From assembly GCF_027920545.1 (NCBI RefSeq), contig NZ_CP115859.1:2226001-2290000 (forward strand): a stretch of DNA of 64,000 nt. Direction: 5' to 3'. Positions 53,099 to 60,402 of the stretch are shown one piece after another (the first letter of the stretch is position 1; each line of letters begins with the position of its first letter). The notes beneath the pieces are model-generated. The model was not told where the DNA came from, made no database searches, and saw only the letters and a list, made by a program, of their open reading frames with translations. The DNA is from Chryseobacterium camelliae (lineage in GTDB: Bacteria > Bacteroidota > Bacteroidia > Flavobacteriales > Weeksellaceae). Position numbers and translations under genes: made by a program.

Positions 53099-54343
53099 TT
53101 AAATAAAAAAATGGGAGATCGTATAAATAATCAATCCTACCAGTCCACCGACTAAAGTTCCGTTCACACGGATGAATTGAAGATCTTTCCCGACTTCCAG
53201 TTCGAGTTTTTCGCTTAATTCTTTTCCCTGCCAGTTTCCAACGGTTGAGCTGATGAGGTTTCCAAATTGATGAGTGTTTTTCAGTATATATTTATATGCT
53301 GTTGCGCGAATCCAATGATCAATTTTATGCTGAAGGTTTTCGTCGGTTTTCAAATTTTGTGAAAATTCGTTCAGGTTTTTTGACAGGTATTTTTTTAATG
53401 GAGATTGATCTTCCTGTAATTCTTTTTTCAATGTATTTTTAATGGAAACCCAGATGTCGTTTGAATATTCATCCAGTTTTTCACCTTTTAAAAGATCATT
53501 TTTAATCGTTGTAAATTCATCATCCCATTTAGGATCTTCCTTTAAATGCATAGAGAATTCGTGAATTTTTTTAGTAATTAAAGTTCTGATTTCGTGGTTA
53601 GGATTTTCCTCAATTTCTTTAAAAAAATCTGAAAGTCCGGTTGCTATTTTGTCTGCAATTTTATTATCCACAAAAGCCGGAATGAAAGTATAACTGCCTT
53701 TTTTCACACGATCTTTGATCATTTCATCATTCTCGAGAATATAATTTTTAATCTGTGAAGAGAGATTGGTAATGATTCTCTGATGATCATTTTTTTCCAG
53801 AATATACCCGATTCCGTTGCCTACAATTTTGTTGAGTCTGATGCCATCAGTCATTTCTGAAATTTTTTTGCTTATGAACCGGCTTACAAACGCATCATCC
53901 AGTTTATTCAGAATATCTAAAATAATATCCGAAAGATTGTTAATTAAGGCCTCCTGATTTTTCTCTTTGCCCAGCCATTCTCCTACAAAACCTGAAATTT
54001 TTAACTTCTGAATATAAGGACGGATATTCTGAGGGGAGAGAAAATTATTCACCACGAAGCTTCCAAGGTTATCTCCTAATTTTTGTTTACTGTTTTCTAT
54101 CAAATTGGTGTGTGGAATGGGTAAACCGAGCGGATGTCGGAATAGTGCCGTAACGGCAAACCAATCTGCCAAAGCACCTACCATTGCTGCTTCGGAAAAG
54201 GCTCGAACGTAGCCGATCCAATGAGAATCGTTGGATTTTTGTAAGACTGTTGTAATGATAAAAATAGCCGTCATCAACAGAAATAATCCGGTGGCGAAGG
54301 CTTTGTATTTCCTTAACTGTTTTCTTTTGGCTTCATCATTCAT
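53099..54343 (-). CDS. DUF445 membrane protein
   Basis: 414 residues. One N-terminal membrane helix (FATGLFLLMTAIFIITTVL), then the DUF445 block EAAMVGALADWFAVTALFRHPLGLPIPHT, a long charged helical region, and a C-terminal membrane helix (GGLVGLIIYTISHFF). The family (YjiN/YheB-like) is widespread and functionally uncharacterised. Convergent to pyrD, divergent from msrB. Confidence 0.88.
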   Translation of the reverse strand: MNDEAKRKQLRKYKAFATGLFLLMTAIFIITTVLQKSNDSHWIGYVRAFSEAAMVGALADWFAVTALFRHPLGLPIPHTNLIENSKQKLGDNLGSFVVNNFLSPQNIRPYIQKLKISGFVGEWLGKEKNQEALINNLSDIILDILNKLDDAFVSRFISKKISEMTDGIRLNKIVGNGIGYILEKNDHQRIITNLSSQIKNYILENDEMIKDRVKKGSYTFIPAFVDNKIADKIATGLSDFFKEIEENPNHEIRTLITKKIHEFSMHLKEDPKWDDEFTTIKNDLLKGEKLDEYSNDIWVSIKNTLKKELQEDQSPLKKYLSKNLNEFSQNLKTDENLQHKIDHWIRATAYKYILKNTHQFGNLISSTVGNWQGKELSEKLELEVGKDLQFIRVNGTLVGGLVGLIIYTISHFFI

Positions 54344-54452
54344 ATTCTCAAATTTAGTAAATTTGGTTATGAGATTTGTCTTTATAAAAGAGCTAATTAA
54401 TAAGACGTTTAATTCGTGTAAAGACTTTAATTAAAATGCTTAAAATTATTCT

Positions 54453-54896
54453 ATGGAAAACCCAGCAAAAAACAATCCATACTATTCCAGAACAGATCAT
54501 ACAAAACTTGATATTTCCAATGAAGAATGGGAAAAAGTTTTAGCTCCGGATTTATATGCCATTGCAAGAGAAGCGGCTACCGAAAGACCGTTCACCGGAA
54601 AATATAATGATTTTGATGAGTTGGGAGAATATTATTGTGCGGTTTGTGGAAATCATTTGTTCCGTTCAACTACAAAATTCTCAAGCAGTTGCGGCTGGCC
54701 AAGTTTCTTTGAAGCCGATAAAGAAGGAGTGTATTATAAAAGAGATACTGCTTACGGAATGGAAAGGGTAGAAGTGCTTTGTAAAAGATGCGACTCCCAT
54801 TTGGGGCACGTGTTTGATGATGGTCCGAAACCTACGGGATTACGCTATTGTATGAATTCGATCAGTCTTGAATTTGTTCCTGATTCTGAAAAATAA
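54453..54896 (+). CDS. msrB: Peptide-methionine (R)-S-oxide reductase MsrB
   Basis: Reduces methionine-R-sulfoxide in proteins. 147 residues with structural zinc cysteines in YYCAVCGNHLF and LCKRCDSHLGHVFDDGP, the block SSSCGWPSFFEA, and the catalytic cysteine in LRYCMNSISLEF. A resolving cysteine is available in SSSCGWP. No signal peptide, so it is cytoplasmic. Single gene. Confidence 0.96.
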   Translation: MENPAKNNPYYSRTDHTKLDISNEEWEKVLAPDLYAIAREAATERPFTGKYNDFDELGEYYCAVCGNHLFRSTTKFSSSCGWPSFFEADKEGVYYKRDTAYGMERVEVLCKRCDSHLGHVFDDGPKPTGLRYCMNSISLEFVPDSEK

Positions 54897-54987
54897 ATCT
54901 GCTTTAAGTCACAAAATCAGGAAGTTAAAGTTTCTTAAATTGAGTTAAATTTTGTGGAGTTATTGTGGTTCAACTCATTATGTTTTA

Positions 54988-54995
54988 TACATTTG
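54988..54995 (+). promoter_or_regulatory. -7 element of the L,D-transpeptidase gene
   Basis: TACATTTG matches TAnnTTTG, 31 bases before the ATG. Confidence 0.55.
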
Positions 54996-55026
54996 CCCCA
55001 CTCAATTGGATTTAACATAATATTGA

Positions 55027-55782
55027 ATGAAAGGATTTTATAGCGTATTAAGTATTGTTTACATGGTTACGACTTCATTCTATTTGTCTCCAAAAAAGGC
55101 AATTGCAACGAATGAAATCAGTACAAAAAAAATTGAAAGAGTAGCAGAAACGAAATCTGAGAAGACAACGAATACAGTATCTTCATCAGAAGAATTATAC
55201 AGATCTATTGCATTTGAACAAGGGCATGAACTTAACGAAGAAGTTTTCTTCAAAGCCTTAACTGGTTTTGAGAATTTGAAGAAAGCTGGTTTGCTTAATC
55301 ACGACTCGCATCTTCTTACGATATGCGATTTTTCTATGTCTTCAAATACAAAAAGACTTTGGGTAATTGATACTGAAGAAAAGAAAGTTTTATTCAATTC
55401 TTTAGTAGCTCACGGGAAAAATACAGGTGAAGAATTTGCAACCCATTTTTCAAATACCGAGAGTTCTCTTCAAAGCAGCATGGGATTTTATATTACCGAT
55501 GCAACGTATAGAGGAGACAACGGATATTCTCTAAGATTATTGGGAATGGATAAAGGCTTCAACGATGCAGCTTACAAGAGGGCCATCGTAATGCATGGAG
55601 CAGATTATGTGAGTGAAGAATTTGTAGCAATGCACAAAAGAATCGGAAGAAGCTGGGGATGTCCTGCCATTCCGAGAGATCTCACACAGCCGATCATTAA
55701 TACAATAAAAGGAAGGAATCTTCTCTTTATTTATTATCCCGATCAGAATTACCTTTCCAAATCGGAATGGTTGAAAGCATAA
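55027..55782 (+). CDS. Murein L,D-transpeptidase-type protein
   Basis: 251-residue secreted protein (hydrophobic N-terminus MKGFYSVLSIVYMVTTSFYL). The catalytic Cys-His pair fits AIVMHGADYVSEEF and RSWGCPAIPRDLTQPII, the HG...SxGCP layout of YkuD-fold enzymes of the PF13645 type. Expected to make or edit 3-3 peptidoglycan cross-links, or to link proteins to the wall. A linker of 50 residues rich in Lys/Glu/Thr separates the leader from the domain. Terminator follows. Confidence 0.88.
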   Translation: MKGFYSVLSIVYMVTTSFYLSPKKAIATNEISTKKIERVAETKSEKTTNTVSSSEELYRSIAFEQGHELNEEVFFKALTGFENLKKAGLLNHDSHLLTICDFSMSSNTKRLWVIDTEEKKVLFNSLVAHGKNTGEEFATHFSNTESSLQSSMGFYITDATYRGDNGYSLRLLGMDKGFNDAAYKRAIVMHGADYVSEEFVAMHKRIGRSWGCPAIPRDLTQPIINTIKGRNLLFIYYPDQNYLSKSEWLKA

Positions 55783-55784
55783 AA

Positions 55785-55814
55785 CGAAAGCAGTCATTTT
55801 TTGACTGCTTTTTT
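55785..55814. terminator. Bidirectional intrinsic terminator
   Basis: AAAGCAGTCA and TGACTGCTTT stem with T tract between convergent genes. Confidence 0.9.
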
Positions 55815-55829
55815 ATTTTAAAGGATGAA

Positions 55830-56954
55830 TTATTGTAAGTATTTTTTAATGATATTTCTGGCTTCTCCGATATTGTTGCTGAGCCGGGCGATTATTTTTC
55901 CGTTTTCGTCAACGATAAAATGAAGAGGGTAGGATGTTGCGTTTACTTTCTTTTGGAAATCTTTATCAATATCAAAGAAATTGGTCCATATTGCATTGTT
56001 TTTAGCTAGAATATTTTTAGCAATCTCCATTCTGTTGGGTTTTCTTTCATCGGTAATCGTGATGAAATTTACGTTTTTATCTTTGTATTCATTATATAGA
56101 TTGACGATTTCAGGCATGCCTTTTATACAGGGAGCACAAGTGGTTGACCAGTAATCAATAAATGTTAATTTATATTTTTTGAAATCTTCTGCGGTTAATT
56201 TATTGCTCTCGTCAAAATAAATATCGGGAATCTTTTGTCCGACTGAGGTAGATTGCTCAGTTTTTAAATGGGATTCAACTTTTTTGAATAATTGATTCTG
56301 TTTGAATTCTGCTGAAAATAGACTCATGTTTTTCAGATAATCAGGATGATAATCATCAAGAGTGTAATCATTCACAATCTCCCATAATGCAGCATAGGAA
56401 TTGGGATTTTTTTTGATGTATCCCCCAAGAAACGCCTGTTTTTTGTCCATACTGATAAGACTGTCCGGTCGATAAGGATTCTTGGATTTTACATAAAACG
56501 GATCTAATGATTTTTGTAATGCTTTATACTCTTTATTCGTTGGAGAATCAATATTAAGGTCTAATTGATTGAAGTTTTGTGGCACATCAATCATGTAATT
56601 TCCTTTTTCCAGGAAAAATATTTTGGAGCCGAGGAAAGTTTTGTTCTTGGTATTCATGTATCCGATAGCAACAGGTTGCGGATATTCTATAAAACCGTTA
56701 ATTATATTCTCCTGCTGAATTTTAAAATAATAGACAGAGTGATCCGATTTCACTTTCTTCCCAAAATCTGAAACGTTTCTATTGGGCTGTACTTTAAAAG
56801 TATAAAGATCGCCGAATCCGTTTCTTATTATGGGAGCTCCTAGCATGAGACTGTCATTAATATACGAATCTGATCTTAGGTTGATTTTAAAATTGTTTTG
56901 TGAATAGATAAAATTTGTAATTAAAATTAATGAGACAATGTGAAGCTTTTTCAT
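55830..56954 (-). CDS. TlpA-like thioredoxin-fold protein
   Basis: 374-residue secreted protein (signal to about residue 18, near FIYSQ). The N-terminal 230 residues resemble the DUF4369-type extension of Bacteroidota disulfide proteins; the C-terminal 140 residues form the thioredoxin domain with active-site C-A-P-C in STTCAPCIKGMPEIV and cis-Pro in TSYPLHFIVDENG. Likely a periplasmic reductase for cytochrome or disulfide maturation. Single gene. Confidence 0.9.
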   Translation of the reverse strand: MKKLHIVSLILITNFIYSQNNFKINLRSDSYINDSLMLGAPIIRNGFGDLYTFKVQPNRNVSDFGKKVKSDHSVYYFKIQQENIINGFIEYPQPVAIGYMNTKNKTFLGSKIFFLEKGNYMIDVPQNFNQLDLNIDSPTNKEYKALQKSLDPFYVKSKNPYRPDSLISMDKKQAFLGGYIKKNPNSYAALWEIVNDYTLDDYHPDYLKNMSLFSAEFKQNQLFKKVESHLKTEQSTSVGQKIPDIYFDESNKLTAEDFKKYKLTFIDYWSTTCAPCIKGMPEIVNLYNEYKDKNVNFITITDERKPNRMEIAKNILAKNNAIWTNFFDIDKDFQKKVNATSYPLHFIVDENGKIIARLSNNIGEARNIIKKYLQ

Positions 56955-57014
56955 AAAATATTTTGTAGCGGGATGCTAACTTACAAAAAACTGTATTAAT
57001 AATGGGTTTCTGCT

Positions 57015-57164
57015 TTACTTTGTTTCTATATTGATGATCTTTTGTCCTCTTTCCCCCAGATAATGCACAAGTAATTTTTCATACACCTTGTAGCCCTCAT
57101 CAGCATTCGTAAAAGTTACAATTCCCTGTTTGGATTTTGGCAAAAAGTTGTCTATAGACACTTA
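57015..57164 (-). pseudogene. C-terminal remnant of a serine hydrolase
   Basis: In frame, the minus strand reads VSIDNFLPKSKQGIVTFTNA, DEGYKVYEKLLVHYLGERG and ends IINIETK at 57015. This matches the end of beta-lactamase-fold serine hydrolases of flavobacteria (FLPxSKxGIVxxTNxDxGYKxYEKL pattern, from memory). No upstream part of the gene is present; a stop codon precedes it. A short frame of 50 codons without a start. Confidence 0.65.
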
Positions 57165-57213
57165 AATCGGATGGTTGGAAGCTAGTCAAGAAATTGACTG
57201 CGTTTTTATTTCA

Positions 57214-57789
57214 TTATAATGGACCCATACAGTATTCTTCAGGGTATTCAATTCTATAATCTCTTAAATTCAATCCTCTTTTCTCGAAGATACATATTTG
57301 AATTGCAGGTTTGTAATCTAAATATGGGCTTTTATCGATCTCAAACTTAAATCTATATAAATATCTTTTATATTCATTTTTATATTCAGAAATTGATTTA
57401 ATACCCATCGCTCGTATTGCTTCATAATTAAATCCCCCAACTTTCTCTTTTATAAATCTTATTATTGAGGCTACTGTTGATTTTTCATTTAAAAGATTTT
57501 GCTCTCTTAAGAAGTTAACACAATTGTCAAAATCCATCATATGTTCGGTATCTCCAACCAAATCAAAACATTTTTCATTATCGAAATCACAAATTGCTTT
57601 GCAGATAAAATAATTACTTGAATATCTCATTTCTCCCCACCAATGTGCATTTTCAATAAATGTATCCCAGAAATAATATCCATCTCCTAACCAAGTATTT
57701 TGCCAATTACAAGAAAAAGCGCCATTTTCTTCTACATAATCGGGATTATCTCTGTTTTCTAGAGTTTGGTATAAAGTTTTTATTTTCAA
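57214..57789 (-). CDS. Putative ADP-ribosyltransferase-like toxin
   Basis: 191 residues. The block TWLGDGYYFWDTFIENAHWW resembles the G-x-G(F/Y)YF segment of ADP-ribosyltransferase-like bacterial toxins, where a hydrophobic YF(W) element precedes an alpha helix; the rest is beta-rich with no clear catalytic Glu assigned. It is the third gene after a small acidic protein and a SecB-like protein on the same strand, 43 bases after the latter. Base composition is very AT-rich. The toxin call is tentative; it may instead be another stand-alone ART-fold protein. Confidence 0.5.
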   Translation of the reverse strand: MKIKTLYQTLENRDNPDYVEENGAFSCNWQNTWLGDGYYFWDTFIENAHWWGEMRYSSNYFICKAICDFDNEKCFDLVGDTEHMMDFDNCVNFLREQNLLNEKSTVASIIRFIKEKVGGFNYEAIRAMGIKSISEYKNEYKRYLYRFKFEIDKSPYLDYKPAIQICIFEKRGLNLRDYRIEYPEEYCMGPL

Positions 57790-57832
57790 TGAATCTATAT
57801 TATATAGTTGTTGTATTTTTCTTAAGTTCAGG

Positions 57833-58207
57833 TTACAATGGAGAAAGATTCATTGTAGGTAATACAACAGGAGGTATATTTGCTTGTAATGTTACAGTAC
57901 TAACAAAAGCTCTTACATAAGGAAAAACAATTGCTATTGCATTTCTATAAAAGTATGGAGGTATTTCTTCGATATTTTTTACATTTTCAAATTTAAAAAC
58001 TGCCTTAAATTCAATATTTATAAAAGGATTTTTTGTATCATCACTTTTAGCCTCAAAATCAAACTTTAAGTTGAACAAACTCTTTTCAACTTCGAATTCT
58101 CCTGATGGATTAAATGCAATTTGTAGGTTTTGTGATGACTTATTGTCTAAATCAATATTGACCTTTCTAAAAATGTGTCTTTCAAGACTAAATGCTACCT
58201 TATTCAT
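57833..58207 (-). CDS. SecB-like chaperone
   Basis: 124-residue protein from the ATG at 58207 (MNKVAFSLERHIF). The C-terminal block IVFPYVRAFVSTVTLQ then IPPVVLPTMNLSPL closely follows the SecB pattern ILFPYARECITSxVxxGxFPxLxLxPVNFxxLF; a beta-rich N-terminal half with KFDFEAKSDD precedes it. SecB-like proteins outside the main Sec pathway serve as antitoxin chaperones in toxin-antitoxin-chaperone systems. The neighbouring order small gene - SecB-like - toxin-like fits such a locus, as inference. The longer frame from 58249 overlaps the upstream gene and is disfavoured. Confidence 0.75.
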   Translation of the reverse strand: MNKVAFSLERHIFRKVNIDLDNKSSQNLQIAFNPSGEFEVEKSLFNLKFDFEAKSDDTKNPFINIEFKAVFKFENVKNIEEIPPYFYRNAIAIVFPYVRAFVSTVTLQANIPPVVLPTMNLSPL

Positions 58208-58223
58208 TATTAAATTCTTAATG

Positions 58224-58463
58224 CTAATATAAAAAAAAATCCGAAGCAAACTTCGGATTATAATTTATTAATTCATCTTGACAAATGAATTCCCAATAGG
58301 AATCATCAATGTCTAAAGTATTATAATATTTTGATTGATGAATAAATTCATCAACAGTTGGTCCAACAATATTATATTTATCGAACTCGGCCCAAGCTTG
58401 TTCAATCTGTTCTCTAGTATTAGATTGAAAATATTGTTTTAGATTTTCAAATAATGTTTTCAT
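58224..58463 (-). CDS. Small acidic protein, possible antitoxin
   Basis: 79 residues, acidic, helical (MKTLFENLKQYFQSNTREQ, then NIVGPTVDEFIHQSKYY). The pattern VGPTVDEFI recurs in small Bacteroidota proteins but I cannot assign a family function. It is the first gene of a three-gene minus-strand unit with the SecB-like and ART-like genes. Its last 10 codons are encoded by the stem and T tract of an intrinsic-terminator-like hairpin (58236-58260), which would lower expression of the next two genes. Confidence 0.65.
   Translation of the reverse strand: MKTLFENLKQYFQSNTREQIEQAWAEFDKYNIVGPTVDEFIHQSKYYNTLDIDDSYWEFICQDELINYNPKFASDFFLY
58236..58260 (-). terminator. Intrinsic-terminator-like hairpin inside the 3' end of the small gene
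   Basis: Minus strand ATCCGAAG-TTTG-CTTCGGAT followed by nine T, coding for the last residues PKFASDFFLY. Positioned to attenuate transcription into the SecB-like gene. Confidence 0.75.
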
Positions 58464-58557
58464 AATAATTTTCTTTTAATCAAAATGACTTGAATTTTAT
58501 TCACTTCATTGTGATTAACACATGGTTAAATAGTTTTTATCGCTATTAGTTTCTCTG

Positions 58558-58565
58558 CAAAGTTA
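58558..58565 (-). promoter_or_regulatory. -7 element close to the small acidic gene
   Basis: TAACTTTG on the minus strand is a perfect TAnnTTTG, about 95 bases before the ATG at 58463. A possible second, box-independent promoter for the cluster, downstream of box f. Confidence 0.5.
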
Positions 58566-58676
58566 AACAAATTTCGAACCAATACAATATTTGCATTATA
58601 TATAAATGTTAAAATTAATATTGGTGATATTTATCAAGATATTTTTTTATATAATTTATCATGATTTTCTTTATTA

Positions 58677-58711
58677 TAAAACTAATTATTTACAGCGACT
58701 AAAGTTGTCGT
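58677..58711 (-). promoter_or_regulatory. Box f: palindrome plus -7-like element upstream of the SecB-like cluster
   Basis: Minus strand ACGACAACTTTAGTCGC (58711-58695), 10 bases, then TAGTTTTA (58684-58677), one base off TAnnTTTG. It lies about 210 bases upstream of the small acidic gene and 12 bases past the fabF stop. Confidence 0.7.
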
Positions 58712-58722
58712 AAAATTTATTT

Positions 58723-59964
58723 TTAAGAAAACTTCTTAAAAATCAAAGTCGCATTATGTCCTCCAAATCCAAAAGCATTACTCAATGCATAGTTGATCAC
58801 CTTTTCCTTAGCTTCTCCAAAGACAATATTGATATCTTTCGGGATATTCTCATCAAGGGTATGAAGATTAATTGTCGGCGGAATAATACCGTTTTCAATT
58901 GCTTTAATCGAAAGAATCGCTTCTGCTGCTCCGGCTGCTCCTAATAGGTGACCTGTCATCGATTTGGTAGCACTGATGTCAAGGTTTTTACTGCCTTTAA
59001 ATAATTTATTAATACCGTTCAGTTCAACGAGATCTCCCATCGGAGTGGAAGTTGCGTGAGGATTAATATAATCAATATCTTCTGTGTTGATTCCTGCTTC
59101 ATTCAAAGCCAGTTGCATCGCCTTTATCGCTCCGACTCCATCCGGATGAGGTGCGGTCATGTGATACGCATCGGCTGTCATAGCTGCTCCTACTAATTCG
59201 GCATAAATTTTTGCGCCTCTTGCTTTGGCGTGTTCATATTCTTCCAGAATCAAAGCTCCTGCTCCTTCTCCCATGACAAAACCGTCTCGGTCTGCATCAT
59301 AAGGACGGCTGGCTGTGGCAAAATCATCATTTCTGGTAGACATCGCTTTCATAATCGAGAAACCGCCAACCGAAGCCGGAGAAATAGCCGCTTCGGAACC
59401 GCCACTTACGATCACTTTAGCCTTTCCAAGACGGATATAATTGAAAGCATCCATCAATGCCGTATTTCCTGTTGCACAAGCTGAAATCGTGGTATAATTG
59501 ATCCCCTGAAGTCCGAATTTCATAGAAATCATTCCTGAAGCCATGTTGGCGATGAATTTAGGCACGAAAAACGGATTAAACCTTGGAGTTCCGTCACCTG
59601 CTGCAAAATTCATCACTTCACTTTCGAAAGTCCACATTCCGCCTTGTCCTGTTCCCCAGATTACCCCTGTATCGAACGGATCCATGTTTTCCAGCTCAAG
59701 TCCTGAATCTTTTAAAGCTTCCGCGGTTGAATACATGGCATATTGTGAAAAAAGGTCGCTTCTTTTGATTTCGTTATGCGTTAAATGAACTTTTGGATCG
59801 AAATTTTTAACTTCACAAGCAAAATGTACTTTAAACTTTTCGGTATCGAAGTGCGTAATTTTATTGGCTCCGCTTATCCCATTGATGCTGTTTTGCCAGA
59901 ATTCTTCAACATTATTTCCCAATGGCGTCACTGCGCCAAGACCTGTAATGACAACTCTTTTCAT
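58723..59964 (-). CDS. fabF: Beta-ketoacyl-ACP synthase II FabF
   Basis: Condenses malonyl-ACP with acyl-ACP in fatty acid elongation. Catalytic Cys in TISACATGNTALMD, and His residues in NPHATSTPMGD and SMTGHLLGAAGA, with the lysine in the intervening ATKSMTGH block. The start MKRVVITGLGAVTPLG at 59964 is chosen because the longer frame overlaps the thioesterase gene. 413 residues, usual length. The start lies one base after the thioesterase stop. Last gene of a TetR-headed operon. Confidence 0.96.
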   Translation of the reverse strand: MKRVVITGLGAVTPLGNNVEEFWQNSINGISGANKITHFDTEKFKVHFACEVKNFDPKVHLTHNEIKRSDLFSQYAMYSTAEALKDSGLELENMDPFDTGVIWGTGQGGMWTFESEVMNFAAGDGTPRFNPFFVPKFIANMASGMISMKFGLQGINYTTISACATGNTALMDAFNYIRLGKAKVIVSGGSEAAISPASVGGFSIMKAMSTRNDDFATASRPYDADRDGFVMGEGAGALILEEYEHAKARGAKIYAELVGAAMTADAYHMTAPHPDGVGAIKAMQLALNEAGINTEDIDYINPHATSTPMGDLVELNGINKLFKGSKNLDISATKSMTGHLLGAAGAAEAILSIKAIENGIIPPTINLHTLDENIPKDINIVFGEAKEKVINYALSNAFGFGGHNATLIFKKFS

Positions 59965-59965
59965 A

Positions 59966-60391
59966 TTAGTTATTAATTTTGAATAAATTAGAGGTTCCCC
60001 TTGCAATAAGTCTTGATTTGTCTGCATTCCATATTTCACATTCTGCATTTACAAATTGCTTGCCTCTTTTTATAATTTTTGTTTCAGCTACAATATTATC
60101 ATTTTCTTTTGCAGTTGAAAAATAATCGATGCTGTTATTTATCGTTACGATAAAGGAATTTTCATTTAAAGAAAACATTGTGGCGCCAATTACATCATCA
60201 AAAATGGCAGCGGTAACTCCTCCGTGAAGATTCCCCATCGGATTCAGCCACTCCGGTCTTACGGTATATTGAAATTCCAATTGTCCTTCTTCTGCTGCAA
60301 GAACAACCGGGTTCAGCCATTTCATGAACGGTGATGGTGACGCTGTGAATTCTTTTCCGATGAACTGTTTTAATTGTGCTACTCTATCCAT
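59966..60391 (-). CDS. PaaI-type hotdog thioesterase
   Basis: 141-residue hotdog-fold protein with the PaaI/YdiI signature NLHGGVTAAIFDDVIG (HGG plus the acidic residues of the active site). Hydrolyses acyl- or aryl-CoA thioesters; the natural substrate is unknown. It is between a thiolase and fabF, 11 and 1 bases apart, so it probably acts on acyl-CoA or acyl-ACP in the same pathway. Confidence 0.88.
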   Translation of the reverse strand: MDRVAQLKQFIGKEFTASPSPFMKWLNPVVLAAEEGQLEFQYTVRPEWLNPMGNLHGGVTAAIFDDVIGATMFSLNENSFIVTINNSIDYFSTAKENDNIVAETKIIKRGKQFVNAECEIWNADKSRLIARGTSNLFKINN

Positions 60392-60402
60392 ACCTTCAAT
60401 TT

